Part shown: in pieces, positions 32,653 to 46,200 of the stretch | How the letters are laid out: every line of letters begins with the position of its first letter | How positions within the stretch are numbered: the first letter of the stretch is position 1 | Origin: Euclidia mi | Taxonomy: Eukaryota > Arthropoda > Insecta > Lepidoptera > Erebidae | Direction: 5' to 3' | Assembly (NCBI GenBank): GCA_944739405.2 | Contig: OX123209.2 | Location: 6,889,217 to 6,953,216, forward strand | Length of the DNA stretch: 64,000 nt | Position numbers and translations under genes: made by a program | Notes under the pieces: model-generated | Told to the model about the DNA's origin: nothing | The model's database searches: none | Seen by the model: the letters and a program-made list of their open reading frames with translations, nothing else

Positions 32653-32931
32653 TTAATCCGCCGAGGCTACTGGATACGTAATTTCATTTGTAGTCGTTGT
32701 ATCTTCATCTATTGTAAAGTGCAGTAGCTCAACATTGGCGACCGTGCACATATTGCGTAGAACGGCGCAGGCATTTACAATTTTACCTGCCTTTTCGGAA
32801 ATGCACTCTAAAGTACGTTTTTTTGACATGCATCCAAATCGTCCTTTCAAAATGACGATGCACCGTTCTGAACAATTACGTGCTTTTATATGGCGTGGTG
32901 TATAAGGCTTCGGGGGTTCGTTCTTCCGCAT
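32653..32931 (-). pseudogene. HARBI1-like C-terminal exon
   Basis: The minus strand gives RNCSERCIVILKGRFGCMSK, then GKIVNACAVLRNMCTVANVE, the C-terminal helix region of the Harbinger nuclease including the R-x-x-x-E-R position. It belongs with the Myb/SANT gene at 31225-32266, in the convergent layout usual for the superfamily. Upstream exons are not seen; 32940-33440 shows nothing recognisable. Confidence 0.75.
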
Positions 32932-33439
32932 TCAATATCGGTATTAGGAGCTAACACTCGTTGGGATAGACAGAATCGCCCTAAACACAAAAATTCGCTA
33001 TTATTTGATGCTAGCTTTCGCTATTATTTCTGCAGCAATGTCAGGGAAAAAATAATTTAAATTTTTCCGCAACCCAGATTGAAAACCCCGTTAGCAACAT
33101 TTTTGGCATTTTAATCTTAACAATGCTCGAGGAAGAAAGAGCACTCAATCAATCGCACCAACCACAAATTAGATATAATATGTGTTACCAACATTACAAT
33201 GTTAAGAAATTGCCAGCTAGAAAAAATGTGGAGTTACTCGTATATCAAAAAAGTAATGATTTGCAAAGTTGACAAATTATGTTGATGATTTTATTGATAA
33301 TTTTAGTGTAAATAATATTATTGTAGTATCACCAGGGGTGTGGAGAGGCTATAGAAGAAAGTTGATAAAGATTTTTTTTAGTAACTACACTAGCCAGCAT
33401 AATTTTTGAGGTGGAAATAGCCTATTTTTTTTTTTTGTT

Positions 33440-33960
33440 TTCGTGTTGACAAATCCTCATGGAGTCCCTCCGCCCTGGGGAGGAAGTACGAAGGGGACTG
33501 TCAGACTCTTACTGACTAAAAACCAACCCGTGCTTCTCATGTACCCATGTGTCGGAGGGGGTAGGGTTTCACCGAAGCATTCCTCGCTACCCCCCGACGG
33601 GTATTGGCCCGCCAGATGGTCAGGCGGGCCCCGAACGAAACTCCCTTGTCGGCGGATGAAGGTGTTGGGCTACGCCGCCATAACACCAAGCGGCCGCAGA
33701 GGATAGGGAGGACGGCAACGCAACACCGCATCTCCTCTTCCTCTGCGGCCCCACCGCAACGCAACAATGGTGCGCCCCCATTTGGTCGCGAGAAATAGGG
33801 CGCACGGCAACGATACACCGACATGCCTCTCCTCCTGCGACCGCACTCGACTGCCAGGGACAGACAGAACTGTCCCCCGCACCCGCACTTTGGACGCATC
33901 CTACCAGGCCTATGAAACTTCCCTACAGTCCCGTAATAAAAAATTATACATACCAACAAA
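33440..33960 (+). repeat. GC-rich interspersed repeat of unknown class
   Basis: A sharp GC-rich island in AT-rich surroundings, starting TCATGGAGTCCCTCCGCC and including GTCAGACTCTTACTGACTAA. Overlapping open frames on both strands are a by-product of base composition. It resembles untranslated segments of moth and butterfly retroelements, but I cannot name the family. Confidence 0.5.
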
Positions 33961-34057
33961 CGCCATCTAGCGCCGGGGGAATGTCATTTTAGCTTTTTTT
34001 TATATCTAGAAATATCTGTAGCGATAACTGAACGGTAATTTCGCCATCTTAGATAAA

Positions 34058-34128
34058 ATCTGCGTGGCGCAGTGGAATAGTGCTGGGCCCGTATCTTAGA
34101 AGTTCGTGGTTCGAAACCACGCTTAGAT
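34058..34128 (+). pseudogene. Initiator tRNA-Met-like relic
   Basis: A 71-nt tRNA shape: A box GTGGCGCAGTGG and B box GGTTCGAAACC, with GTGCTGGGCCC...TTAGAAG as anticodon arm. These blocks match eukaryotic initiator tRNA-Met, but the anticodon position reads CGT instead of CAT and the acceptor stem has a mismatch and a G-T pair. It is therefore a pseudogene or the head of a tRNA-derived repeat. Confidence 0.55.
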
Positions 34129-34389
34129 AGAAATTACTTTTTGTGATTTTTATATTCTTTTTACTTTTAAATTGCATATTTTACATAATAGTTGTCATTT
34201 ACTTATTTTTTAACACTGAAATTAAACATTTATTTCATTTTGAAAAATCAATCCACTACTAACGCCGGACTATACGATCGGAGTAAAATAAAATTGATTT
34301 GTACGCCATCTAGTGGTCGAGGATGCCTATAGAACTTCAATTTCGAACTGTGAGTGGCTTATCTATACCAGTATAAGTGTATAATCTAT

Positions 34390-34531
34390 GCATCCTACGC
34401 AGGCCTCATCCAAGCCCACGTGGAGCGTCCCCTCCCGGGATCCCGCTTAGCTTCACCGTGGGTGTACCTCAAACCCACGGTTACTGAGCCCCGTCACCAC
34501 GACAAGGTGGAGATCCCACGGGGCTCTCCCC
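34390..34531 (+). repeat. GC-rich repeat fragment
   Basis: CCCACGTGGAGCGTCCCCTC through GATCCCACGGGGCTCTCCCC, with internal inverted words (CCGTGGGTG and CACCCACGG-like). Same compositional class as 33440-33960. No gene is supported. Confidence 0.4.
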
Positions 34532-34691
34532 TATCTTACTCCACCTCAATAACCATCTAACCTCAATAACCATCATCTGAAATATCCTGGTGCACCTGGA
34601 TATATCTTACTCCACCTCAATAACCATCTAACCTCAATAACCATCATCTGAAATATCCTGGTGCACCTGGATATTTCAGATGATGGTTATT
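34532..34691. repeat. 71-bp tandem duplication ending in a 56-bp palindrome
   Basis: Copies at 34532-34602 and 34603-34673 are essentially identical (TATCTTACTCCACCTCAATA...). The second copy runs into a near-perfect palindrome at 34636-34691: 23-bp arms beginning AATAACCATCATCTG, around a centre GGTGCACC that is itself self-complementary. Confidence 0.9.
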
Positions 34692-35022
34692 CTAAAGGCC
34701 AAAGGCCTATTTGAGATCGTGGATGGTTCCATACTCAAACCCGGCAAAGATAAACCGGCGGAGTACCAGGATTGGATTTCAAAAGATAGTAAGGCGCAAG
34801 GTTGGATTGTTTACCATATTGAACAAAGTATAATGACACATCTACTTACTGCCACTAAGACTGCCGAGATGTGGACGATATTAAATAATATGTACGAAAA
34901 AAAATAGTCAACTTCTTTCCAGCTTGAGAAACAGAAGTTTTATTACCTCAAATGCGATACTGATATTTTCCTATTTTTCTCAAAAATAGAAGAGGTAAGA
35001 GCTAACATTCGCCAGTAACCCT
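34680..35022 (+). pseudogene. Ty1/copia gag fragment
   Basis: Reads MVILKAKGLFEIVDGS, then WISKDSKAQGWIVYHIEQSI and AEMWTILNNMYEKK. After a TAG at 34905 it continues in another frame as QLEKQKFYYLKCDTD and SKIEEVRANIRQ. This is the gag-polypeptide (UBN2-type) segment of copia retrotransposons. Only this part is present; no protease, integrase or RT follows. Its first codons form one arm of the palindrome. Confidence 0.75.
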
Positions 35023-35976
35023 TCGTTTTCACCAAGGTATTGTATATGTATTTAACCATTTTTGTCAATGTTTTCTCACATATATGTATAAAACACGTTG
35101 TATACAGAACTTGATGCAACTATACACATGAATAGAATTAGTTGTACCTATACAAAACTTGTGTGGAACTTGTTGTAAATACGTGTTAAAAACTTGTATG
35201 AAACTTATTGGTTGAACTTGTCGTTGTCTCCATGTTTATGATCTCACGTTTTTGTTGCAGCTAAACTTGTAGAATTCGAGACAAATTCAAGCAGTAGTTT
35301 TATATTTTAAAAGAAAATTGACAATGAACACAAGATGCTGAAGAACTTTACTTCATGAGGGCAGTATACATGTATATGGGCGCAAATTAATATATAATGA
35401 TTATATTGTTACGAAAATATTAATAATATTTAAGATTTATATTTAAATAACTATTTGTGAACACAGAACTTCACTACTTTACAATATTAGACACTGTATT
35501 GGCTGCTTAACTGTTTTATAAAGATTGGGTATTTAATTTATCTCTTAGTTATTAAGATAACTCCAGAAACTTTCAAAGTAAAATCAATTAGTATTAAAAA
35601 ACATTATTCTGACACTTATTTTTACGGTAATAAATAACATGCGTTTATATTTGCATCCTGTTCATAGCGCCATCTGTTGACAATGTTGTAAAGCAGCGTT
35701 TGGTTAGTAAAATAAATTTGTTATTCGTGTAAAATAAATCATTTGGTGTTGTGCAAAATTCATTACAATATTAATGTCGATTTTTTATTAGTTTATAATT
35801 AATTGTACAGTAATTTCAATTATATGTTGAAAAGGAAGTGGCAGTTGTTAAACATTAAGTGTAATGACGGTGAGTTTATAAAAAGGACTGTAGCTCGCAT
35901 TTTAATTCAATTCTGTGCTAGAAATCGTCTGAAAATAAACCAAGTAATATTACGTGTTTTTATTATAATGGAGTCT
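35023..35976. other. No gene recognised
   Basis: AT-rich. One unsupported 72-codon frame at 35803-36021. Contains the words GCGCCATCTGTTGACAATG (about 35670), reminiscent of sequence around gypsy LTR ends in this window, but no structure. Confidence 0.4.
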
Positions 35977-37437
35977 GGGGCCGTATTACAATCTCTTAAT
36001 TCCAGCCAATTTACGCCGTAAAGAGAGCTGCCTTGCGATTTCGTATTACGAACATACAAACGCCAGCCAGTCAGTGGTCACGTGACATCTGACCGTATAT
36101 TGTCTGGCAAATGCCGTATTACGAGCTTTCATATGACATTTCGTTTCATGTTTGGGACGCCATTTTGTAAACAATACAAATCATTCAGTTTACGCTGAGT
36201 CGGAGTAACTTTTTCTGAATTGCTACTATATTTATCATCTCTATTTGTGAATTTAAGAACATTTTTAGATAATATTTAATATGTGTGACGACGAATTAGT
36301 GTTATTTGAGTTTTTGGAAGCTGACGCTGCTCAGCAAAATGCTGAAAATGAAAACAAGCAAAGACGACGTTCGTGACGAGAGCGATCCTTTTAATAATTA
36401 TGTCCGAACAAGAATTCATTGCAAGATATCGCCTTACTAAGGCATTAGTAAGAAATATGAAGAATAAGGCCTCATATGTCTGAACCAACAAAAGCTACGG
36501 ATTTGTCCGTAGAAACAAAGGTTAGTAGAAATATATCTTAAAATCATAACAACGCTCATCTGTCGCTATTTGGTAACTCATTGGCACAATACTGATACAT
36601 ATGCAGTGTTTTAATTTAAGATGTTTCTATTTTATATGTTGGTAGCATAATCATTTTATGCTACAGGCTCATACCAGCGGCCAGCTGGGGATATTTAATC
36701 ACATTCTATATTCCAACCTACTGTTTCAACAGTAAACAAATAACCCAATAAAGTATTGAATCTGCCTGAAATACAGTCAAAGTACATCAAATTCCCTCAA
36801 ACACCTCAAGAGTGCAGAGCAAATGTTGTGAGGTATAAAAGTTGAATTAAGTATTATACTTATTAAAATCTATATAAAAACTAACATTAGTACCTACCTA
36901 GGTATCTTACTGCATATCTTAGTGTAATTAAATGCCAATTAAATTTTTAGCTTTTTCAGTAACTTTGGTATGCCCGGCACGCTGGGATGCATAAACTGCA
37001 CACATGTAGCAATAATTAGACCAACTGAACATGAAGAAAGATACTTTTGTAGGAAGCATTACCATTCAATAATGTACAACTAGTGAGTATTAATTGTTTT
37101 ATTAACAAAAATATAAACTTGTTTTAAAACTACACAATTAAACTTAACAAAATATAAACTAATCTTCAAAAACTTAGTAAGTATTGACTGTGACAATAAT
37201 CTGAAACAAAAATATTTTTTTTTAGATTAGTAATGCAGACATGGAAATAATAAGTGTTGATGCTGGTTATGGAGGCAGTACCCATGATTCATTTATTTGG
37301 TTGAACCATCCGCTCAAGCAACATTTAGAGCAAATTTGTGAAACTGAGTCTATATGGTTACTTGGTATGTATTTCTTTCTATATCTGATGTAATGGGAAG
37401 GAAAATTGATTCTACATTTATTATAATATTGATACGA
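35977..37437 (+). pseudogene. HARBI1-like Harbinger relic, 3'-truncated
   Basis: Begins with a putative TIR (GGGGCCGTATTACAATCTCT, 35977-35996). Exon pieces on plus: MCDDELVLFEFLEADAAQQN at 36281; EFIARYRLTKALVRNM at about 36423; LPEIQSKYIKFPQTPQEC at about 36768; FGMPGTLGCINCTHVAI at about 36960, where the usual catalytic Asp of GCIDGTH is Asn; and VDAGYGGSTHDSFIW to WLLG at 37258-37364, followed by a donor GTATGT. Stops and a frameshift between the first two pieces and the loss of everything after WLLG show it is dead. The gypsy-C LTR cuts it off. Confidence 0.75.
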
Positions 37438-37870
37438 GCTGGGTTTTGGTGATAAATTATAAACACTATGCCAGAAAAACTGCACTAACATTCACTAACA
37501 TAATAATACTAGATACATACACTTAATTTTTCAACACTAATAAAACTCACTATTCACACCACTAGAAACACCACTAAACACTTCCGACTTACTTCCTTCG
37601 CTTGATGATTATCGCTCCGATATTCAATTGTAACTGTGTCTGTCTCGCGCGCTTGCGCGGTATTTATACCAGCCGGAACACATAACGACAATGTTCTGGC
37701 AACAATCGAAACATTCTACAGTTCTGGCATTATTCTAGTAATCAACGGCAACGCCATCTATTACACAGAGTAGATGAATTACCCTTAAACCACCGATACG
37801 CCAAATCTCTTCTAGTTCTATCCGTCTCGGATAGATGGCGTTGTTTTCAATTAAATCGCCATTCGTAACA
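37438..37870 (-). repeat. Gypsy-C 3' LTR
   Basis: On the minus strand a polypurine tract (AAGAGGGAGGC, about 37872-37882) is followed by TGTTACGAATGGCG at 37870, a usual gypsy LTR start. A promoter-like GGTATAAATACC lies at about 37660-37671. The inner end is approximate. Its sequence does not match the LTR at 51448-52033. Confidence 0.7.
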
Positions 37871-37881
37871 CGGCCTCCCTC

Positions 37882-38700
37882 TTAAACGTGTTCGTCTCGA
37901 ACATCGTTGGACCCATAGTAACGAGCCAACCGGTCCACATGAACTATCTTCGGTGCACCTCGCGGTCCCTTCTGGATTCGATAGGTGACGTCGTTCATCC
38001 TGGTAATTATGCGATATGGCCCGTCCCATCTGGCTTGTAACTTAGGCGATTTACCTTTGCTTCGTACTGGGTTATGAAGCCACACCAATGATCCCTCATC
38101 GATGCCTTTGTTGTTCGCCTTCCGATCGTAGCGAGTCTTCATCTTCTCAGACATCTGTTGTCCTGACTCCCTGATGAGCTCATATACATCGTTCATCTTG
38201 TTGCGTAGCTCGGTCGCGTAATCCGTTATATTACGTGGAGATTCTGGCGGAATACCGGTGATTAAGTCTGCTGGTAAACGTAATTCTCTGCCGAAATTGG
38301 CAAAAGCTGGTGTTACTCCTGTGGTTTCGTGGACCGCACTGCGATATGACAGAAGGAATGGTTGGATGTGCTTGTCCCAATGTCTTTGTTTGCTCTCCAC
38401 GACCTTCGCCAGGTACCTTTTCAGTGATTGGTTAAATCGTTCAACCATGCCATCTGATTGCGGGTGATAAGCCGTGGTTCTGGTTTTATGTGCACCCATC
38501 ACGCGACAAGTCTCCTTGAACACCTCGGATTCGAAGTTCCGGCCTTGATCGCTGTGGATTTCCAAGGGTACCCCGAATCGACAAAAAGGTCGGCCACTGT
38601 GATAGCTTCTTGATTTGGGATTGCAAACACTTCAGGCCACTTCGTGAAGTACTTTTCGTCACGGTACTAGTATCAGCCACCTCACTCCATTCTGGCCGAA
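37882..38700 (-). pseudogene. Gypsy-C integrase (partial)
   Basis: From about 38650 it reads TKWPEVFAIPNQEA, then IHSDQGRNFESEVF (second Asp), MVERFNQSLKRYL (Glu), VHETTGVTPAFANFGRELRL and a C-terminal RWDGPYRIITRMNDVTYRIQ. It ends 12 nt from the LTR. The zinc finger and the first catalytic Asp are absent: the sequence jumps from the RNase H-integrase linker directly to the middle of the core. One frame shift near 38570. Confidence 0.85.
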
Positions 38701-39563
38701 GAGAGTTATTTTTTAGCCGCTCCACTATCGGTTTCAAATCTTTATCTTCTTCCTGCAATTTAATAATCAACTCCTTGTTACATCGCCCGTCGATGGTATC
38801 CGTTCTAATGACCTTGACGGCAGCTTCTTCTTTTCCTTCTTGTCGCACGCAATGTTTGCAGCTCTTATCACAGGGACGTCTTGATAAGGCATCAGCATTA
38901 CCGTGAGATTTTCCGCCACGATGCTCAACTTCGAAATCGTATTCTTGAAGTTGTTCTATCCATCGAGCTACCTGACCCTCACAATTTTTAAACTGTAAAA
39001 GCCATTTAGGCGCTGCGTGGTCCGTCCGGATCCGGAATTTTCTTCCGATCAAGTACTTTTTAAAATGCTGGAGAGTTTTCACTACTGCTAGAAGTTCTTT
39101 TCGAGTGGTACAGTAGTTCCTTTCAGGTTTAGACAGCGATTTTCTAAAGTAGGCAATAACAGCCTCCTCCTGATCTCCTTGTCTCTGGGAAAGAGTTCCA
39201 CCAATACCCACATTGCTTGCGTCTGTGTCAACAATGAATTCTCCATTGACGTCGGGATATGCAAGAATTGGCGCTTCACATAGACGCGTCTTCAACTCTT
39301 CGAAAGCAGTTTGACTTTTTTCATCCCAATTAAATGGTCGTTTTTGCTCCGACAGCTCATGTAAGTGTTTTGCGATGCTCGAGAAATTCTTCACAAAACG
39401 CCTGTAATAAGAGCAAAGCCCCATAAATGAGCGCACTTGCGTCTTGTCCTTAGGCATGGGCCAATCTTTAACCGCCGAAATTTTGGCAGGGTCCTTCTCG
39501 ATGCCATTTTCAGAGACGAGATGACCCAAGTAGTTCACTTGTCGCTTGAAAAATGAACATTTT
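38700..39563 (-). pseudogene. Gypsy-C RT end and RNase H
   Basis: Directly after the TTAA: KKCSFFKRQVNYLGHLVSE, DWPMPKDKTQVRSFMGLCSY, then RNase H (IVDTDASNVGIGGTLSQ, RKSLSKPERNYCTTRKE, RIRTDHAAPKWLL, GNADALSRRPCDKSC). Open across about 280 codons. The catalytic YxDD segment would be upstream of the piece at 51330-51410 and is deleted. Confidence 0.9.
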
Positions 39564-39576
39564 TTAACCTTTTGAA

Positions 39577-40132
39577 CGCCAATGGCATGTATTGATGTCA
39601 TACGCAAGCGTGCCCTGTGCGCCACCGACATCTATAGATGCCAAGAAACAGATCATAGAAAAATACAAAATAAACATATTAAATCATTACTTTAACGTGT
39701 TTTATTGATATATCTTAAGAACTGAATTCCCAATTATTACATAATTGTACACAGTGAACAAAATTGCAAAATAGTTATTCAAATATTTAATTGATAAAAA
39801 CATCTTAAATATTGGCTAAAAAAGCATATGCTCGCGCCAATGGCATGTATACATGCCTGCTAGTGATGTAGTGTAATATTTCAGTAATTTAATTAAATTT
39901 TTAGATCAATGACTCAAATTCGCTTAATTTTTGTAATAGCTATTAAAAAATATATATAAGCTTAGTCAGTGAGAAAAATGGTAAATATACTATATTTTAA
40001 ACTGAAATTTCTTTAATATAATAGCATATTTTCAGTATTGTCGAAATTCCTTTTTCGCCGATCATGCGCATCCCTAGCACAGTACTGATTTGCAATCCCT
40101 TCTGCGCCATTGACATGTATTGATGTTGGACT
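39577..40132 (+). repeat. piggyBac subterminal repeats, left side
   Basis: CGCCAATGGCATGTATTGATG (about 39577), CGCCAATGGCATGTATACATG (about 39837) and CGCCATTGACATGTATTGATG (about 40108) lie between the left terminus and exon 1. A fourth copy, CGCCATTGGCATGTATACATG, is at about 50996-51016 near the right end. They could be transposase-binding sites. Confidence 0.75.
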
Positions 40133-40251
40133 CGTGACGTCGTGAGCGCGTGCTGTGTTTTTAGTGCGGGGGTATTTAAAAAAAATACTTTAAAATATTA
40201 TTTATGCTTATAATATTTGATCTACTTACTTAGTATATTATAATTGGAAAA

Positions 40252-43200
40252 ATGGCGAGTGCAGAAGTATTTAGTACAGAAGAACTCTTGCGCATTCTAG
40301 AAGGCACTGAAGATGATGAGTTTTCTGATTCGGAATCAGTAAATGAAAACGATCTTGAGGTAAGTTAATTTTAATTTAATGTCATGTGTTTTAATAGTAA
40401 GTACATTATTGTGATACTTATTTTGTAACGTACAAACTTTAAAATGTACCAAAGTATTTACGATTCTTTTATAACGTTCTAAATAGTAAGTAGGTACTTA
40501 ACGCCTACTAGATAAATTAACTTAGTTACTACTAATAGATTAAGTACCTTTAAAGTATTCCGAATAATATTTATTTAAATGTTATTTCAAAACAAAGAAG
40601 TTGACAATTCGGTTCGTGTAAATACAGAGCGACCACGGATTGGTTATACGATGAGTTTCAATGGTTATACTTACTTAAGTACTAGCTGTTGACCACAACT
40701 TTGATATGTAGATTTATAGTGTAATTCTGTTAACTAAGCTATATTACTGCTTAATTACGTTTCATTTAACAATATTTTAAAATGTACATTAGTGTTAGCC
40801 AACATGGTTTTGTAGCGTCACGATCAACATCTACCAATTTAGTAACATTTACTGAGGCTCTTATACAGGCTGTGGACAGGGGAAAACAATATGACGTCAT
40901 ATACACCGACATCAGCAAGGCTTTTGACAAAATGCCGCACTCTATACTTTTGCATAAACTGGCAGCTTACGGCATAACAGGGCCTTTTCTGGAGTGGTTC
41001 AAGTCGTACCTAAGTGAACGCGAGTTCTACGTCGTTGTAAATGGCTTCCGTTCTGCGACACAGAGAATTATGTCTGGTGCCCCCCAAGGTTCACACTTGG
41101 CGCCAATTTTGTTCAACATATTTATTAACGACCTCCCGCAATGTTTTAATTTTTCAGAAACCTATTTATATGCGGATGATTTAAAGTTTGCCCGAACAAT
41201 TGAATCACCTAAAGACAGCGACCTCTTACAAGACGATCTTAACCAGCTGATTAGATGGTGCAATAATAACAAAATGCAACTTAATAATAAGAAATGTTAT
41301 CATGTTAAATTCACCAGAAAAACTAAGTATATTAATACCGAATATTTTATAAATCAAAGCAAGATTCAGGAAGAGGAAATAATAAGAGATTTAGGGGTAC
41401 TGTTTGATAGGAAAATTACCTTTGTACCTCATATAGATCATGTCATCAAAAAGGCCTCAAGAATGCTAGGGTTTATACTTAGGAATACGAAAGGTTTTCG
41501 AAATAGCAGCACTAAGATACTGCTATACAACAGTCTGGTGCGAAGTGTGTTGGAGTATTGCAGCGTTGTATGGAGGCCTCACTACGCTACTCACATGTTA
41601 CGGCTAGAACGTGTACAGAAACGTTTTGTGTGGCACTTAGCGTTCTCTGAAGGCAAATGTAAAAAATTACCATCTTATAGAACTCGGCTGCAGCATTTCA
41701 AAGTACACCCTTTGTCTACCCGCAGAGATCTCGCTGATGCTCTATTTTTGGTCAAACTGGTTCAAAATAAAATAGACTGCCCAGGCTTGTTGCAACTAAT
41801 AAGGTTTCGAGTGCCCTCTAGATATCCCAGGCATGCCATAACACCATTATGTCCACCATTGCGCAGATCTGTGCTTGGTGCAAACTCACCAGTACCAAGG
41901 TTTTGTAGGATAGTCAATGAATACAGCGACTTAGTAGATATACACCAAGACAGCATTGGTAAATTTGTAAAATTATTCCAAGGCCAAAAACTTTTATAAT
42001 ATACAAATGACTGCAAAATTTAAATTAAATGAATTAATAGTGTGTATTGTATAAAATGTATTGTATATAAAATGCAAAATGATATTTAAAAAATAAACTG
42101 TTATTTGTAATCATTTCTAAAATTTCTAATTTATTTATTGTTTAGTGTGTGGGTAGATTATTGTTGTTCAATTTATTGTTTATTTGATAAGATTTTATTT
42201 AATATTAATTTTCATTTAAGTAATCATATGTTGTTATATTATATAATTCATTATTTAAATAATATGTTATAATACTTATAATCAATAACCGTTTTTTGAG
42301 CATGTCGTGTTAGCCTGTAAGTGGTTGTTACACATGTTAATGTTTTTAGCAAGTAAAACGATATGTATAGTGTAAACAATCGTTGGTTAACCTTAAAAAA
42401 AAAAAAAAAAATTAAAATCCGTTCGGTAGTTTTCGCGTGGAAGAGTAGGTAACAAACTTTCGCGTTTATATGTATATAATATTACTTAGTAGGATTTAGT
42501 TGTCATTATAGGATTAAATAAAAGAAACACACACTACATTGTATTATTATTTTAATTGTAAACTTTTGTACATACCGACATACGTTGACATAATCAACAC
42601 CTAGGTACCAATAACAAGTTAACTGGCACGCCGGCCTATGTACCTAATGTACCGGTGCCTATTTAAATATTACGTATCTAATCAACAAATATAATAATTT
42701 ACATAGGTAATTAATAATCAACAAATATAAAAATTAATAAATAAATTTGAGCCGTGTGGTTGACGGCATAGAATACAAATAAAATATCTTCCCGTGGGTG
42801 TCGTAAAAGGCGACTAAGGGATAACACGATGCAAATACCATATTTGCGTAGAGACGGAAAACTCGACATCAAACCCTATACGACTGCCTCGTTGGTCTCG
42901 CGGCATAAATGTGCGCGTTGGATCGGGAGGTCCCGGGTTCGATTCCTGGGTCGGGCAGTGTTATTGGGTTTTTCTGTCACGAAATTCTCAGTAGCAGCAC
43001 GGAGTCTGGAAATGTGCCCGGTACGGCAATAGGCTCGCCCCTTATTACGTGGGACTAAAGTATATCTGGCGAAAAGTGGGTGTAGAAATACACCTCTGCC
43101 TACCCCTTCGGGGATAAAAGGCGTGACGATATGTATGTATGTATGTATAAAAATTAACCTAAATAATAGTCAAGTAATTTAATAATTAACATACCTATTC

Positions 43201-46200
43201 AATAATCAACAAATGTACTTAATACAATAATAAAGGCACCTAATCTTACACAAAATAATCATAAATAAGTAATTAATTATATTGATATCGATAAATTAAT
43301 GTGATGACGATTAGTAGGCACAGGTTCCTACATATGCAGGCCGCTGGCCAGCAAGCTGGCAAACTCGCGTCGAAGCTCATGCCAGCGAGCCGGCAAACTT
43401 GCGTCGAAGCTCATGTGTTGAGACAATAGACAACATACACAACTAACCTACTGTGACCAATAAGTTTTCCGGCTTGCTGGCCAGCGGCCTGTAATGTAGG
43501 AATCAAATAAACCCAAAAAGGGATGGCTCACAAGTGGTCTAAAGAAATCATGCAAACACAAAAGAATTTTAAAAACTATCCTAAATGAAACTAAAGACAT
43601 TACTATAAAGAAATACTACACAACATATACAAATATTCTAAAACGATCAGTTAAAATTGCAAAAAAAAACGAATACATAAGGCAAATGAAAAACTCAGAT
43701 AATAAAATAAAAACTATGTGGAAAGTCATTAACACAAAAACAGGCAAGCTAAAAAATAAAAAGCAGGAAAACATATCTTTAAAAATTAATAACAGCATCA
43801 TCAAATGCCCGAAAAAGGTAGCTAACACATTTAATGATTATTTTGCCACAGTAGGTCACAACCCTAATCATACATATTCAAATAAACCCATTGGCCGAAG
43901 TGTTGTAAACCCGCCAGTATGTTCCATGTACCTGCCGCCAGTAAGCCAAAAGGAAATCGTAAGGATCATAAATTTAACCAAAAACAAACACAGCTACGGT
44001 ATAGATGAAATACCGCCTATATTACTGAAAAAATGCACAACTGAACTTTCTACTCCATTGACCGTATTAATTAACCAAAGTTTCCAAGACGGACACTTTC
44101 CAGATTTATTAAAAATTTCACTGATTAAGCCCATACATAAAAAAGTGGATACCTTAGTGCCTAGTAACTATAGACCTATTGCGCTATTACCCACGTTTTC
44201 AAAAATATTTGAAAAAGCAATGTTTAACCGACTTTACGCATTTTTAGAAAAATATCACATATTAGACGATAGCCAAAATGGGTTCAGAAAATTTAGATTA
44301 ACCACTCTAGCGGTGTATAAGTACATACAAAGAGCGCTCCAATACTTAAATGATAAAAATCACGCCATAGGATTGTTACTTGATATGTCTAAAGCGTATG
44401 ACAAAGTACTATATGACATTATGACATACTTTTAATGAAACTGAATGGCTGTGGAGTCAGAGGGCCTGCCTACTCATGGTTTAAGTCATACTTAAGCAAC
44501 AGAACGCAAATAGTCCAAATAGAACATATAAATGAAGAAATGACAGAAATAAAATCAGTTAGGTCTCAAGTAAAACATCTTTCATGCTCCATCCCTCAGG
44601 GCAGCGTTTTGGGATGTATACTATTCCTGATATACATTAATGACTTGCCAAAATGTTTAGACCCAGATATCAACCTACCAGTTCTATTTGCTGACGATGT
44701 CTCAATTCTCATCCAATGTGACAACTTAAACTATAACAACCAACTACAAAATACTCTCCAAACTATTACCCAATGGCTTCAAGAGCACAACATGGAAATA
44801 AACGCGACTAAAACCAAGATCATGCAATTCAGATCGTACAAGAAGTCACCCTTAGATCTACACATAACTTATCAGAACACACAACTTGAAGAAGTTAACA
44901 CATTTAAATTATTAGGTATAAACATAGACACGCACATAAATTGGAAAACTCACATAGAACAAGTCAAATCCAAATTATCGAAATTCATTTACGCACTCTT
45001 CCAAATTAAACAAAGCACAGACACACAAACAGCGCTATCAGCATATTACGCTTATGCATTCTCTTGGCTAAGGTATGGTATCATGCTTTGGGGCAATAGT
45101 GTCAATGTTGAGGAACTTTTTATAATACAAAAAAAATGTATCCGGATTTTAGCACAAGTAGACAATACACAAAGTTGTAAACCTTATTTTAAAAAGTTTA
45201 ATATATTAACATTACCGTCCATATACATATTAGATATATGCACATTTGTTCACAAGCATACTGAACTGTTTATGAAAATAAAAGACATACACAACATAAA
45301 TACACGTCATAAAGATAGACTGTATTTGCCGTGCTCTAAAACTAAAATGCTAAACCAAAATCCATACTTTATGGGAATTAAATTATTCAATAAATTACCC
45401 CCGAACATAAGAAATGAAAAAATAGAAAGGTTATTTATAAAAAATCTAAAACAGTTATTAAACGAAAAATGTTACTATTCCGTTTCAGAATACCTATCTA
45501 ACCAATAAATTATAATTTGAAAATTGGACATTTAAAAATTAAAATGTATCTAGTGTAGTATATTTTTTTTTAAATAAATGACGATATCCATTCATAGATA
45601 GATTAATAATAATAAAAAAACATTGAAATAATTTACATTCTTATAATATTATTTTGACATGTTTATGAAAATTTTATATTGTTTTGAGTCTAAGTGTACT
45701 TATTACTTATTGTTAAAATTTAATGTTGAATGTTTATAATTGTGAATGATATAATATTATTTCCAAATAATTATTCCGTTTAATCAAATATACTGTGACA
45801 ATATCTATTCTGGACTAGATATATATTACTATTCAATTCAAATAATTTGCTGATACCTACTATAATATAATTATTTCTATTTGGTAACCATACTATTTTT
45901 AATCTATTTCTTATATTATACAATTATTATATATACCTACTGATACCTACATTATTATGCCAAAAACTCTCCTCTAACTATTTTAAATTATATAAAACTA
46001 TGGAATTCAAATACAGAATTAGTTTGATATTATAATGTATTTAATTGAAAAGTAATATAGATATCTATAAGTATGTAAACAATCTTTAATAATATAATAT
46101 AATTTGCTCACAAATATGTAAATGTAAATACAACAAAATTCTTTATGATTTAGGTAATATATCACATTGCTACGCCTGACAAAGGCACTAAGTCTAAAGT

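Noticed and set aside
33443..33970. Several overlapping open frames on both strands, up to 140 codons
   Set aside because: They lie in a GC-rich repeat where stop codons are rare by composition. There is no motif, and the frames overlap in all directions.
34058..34128. A functional initiator tRNA-Met gene
   Set aside because: The anticodon reads CGT and the acceptor stem has mismatches. I list it as a relic.
35803..36021. 72-codon ORF as a host gene
   Set aside because: No domain, and its 3' end overlaps the putative Harbinger terminus at 35977.
40782..41999. LINE-3 ORF as a complete gene starting at MYISV
   Set aside because: The first codons are flanking sequence; the RT domain starts abruptly and lacks its upstream half.
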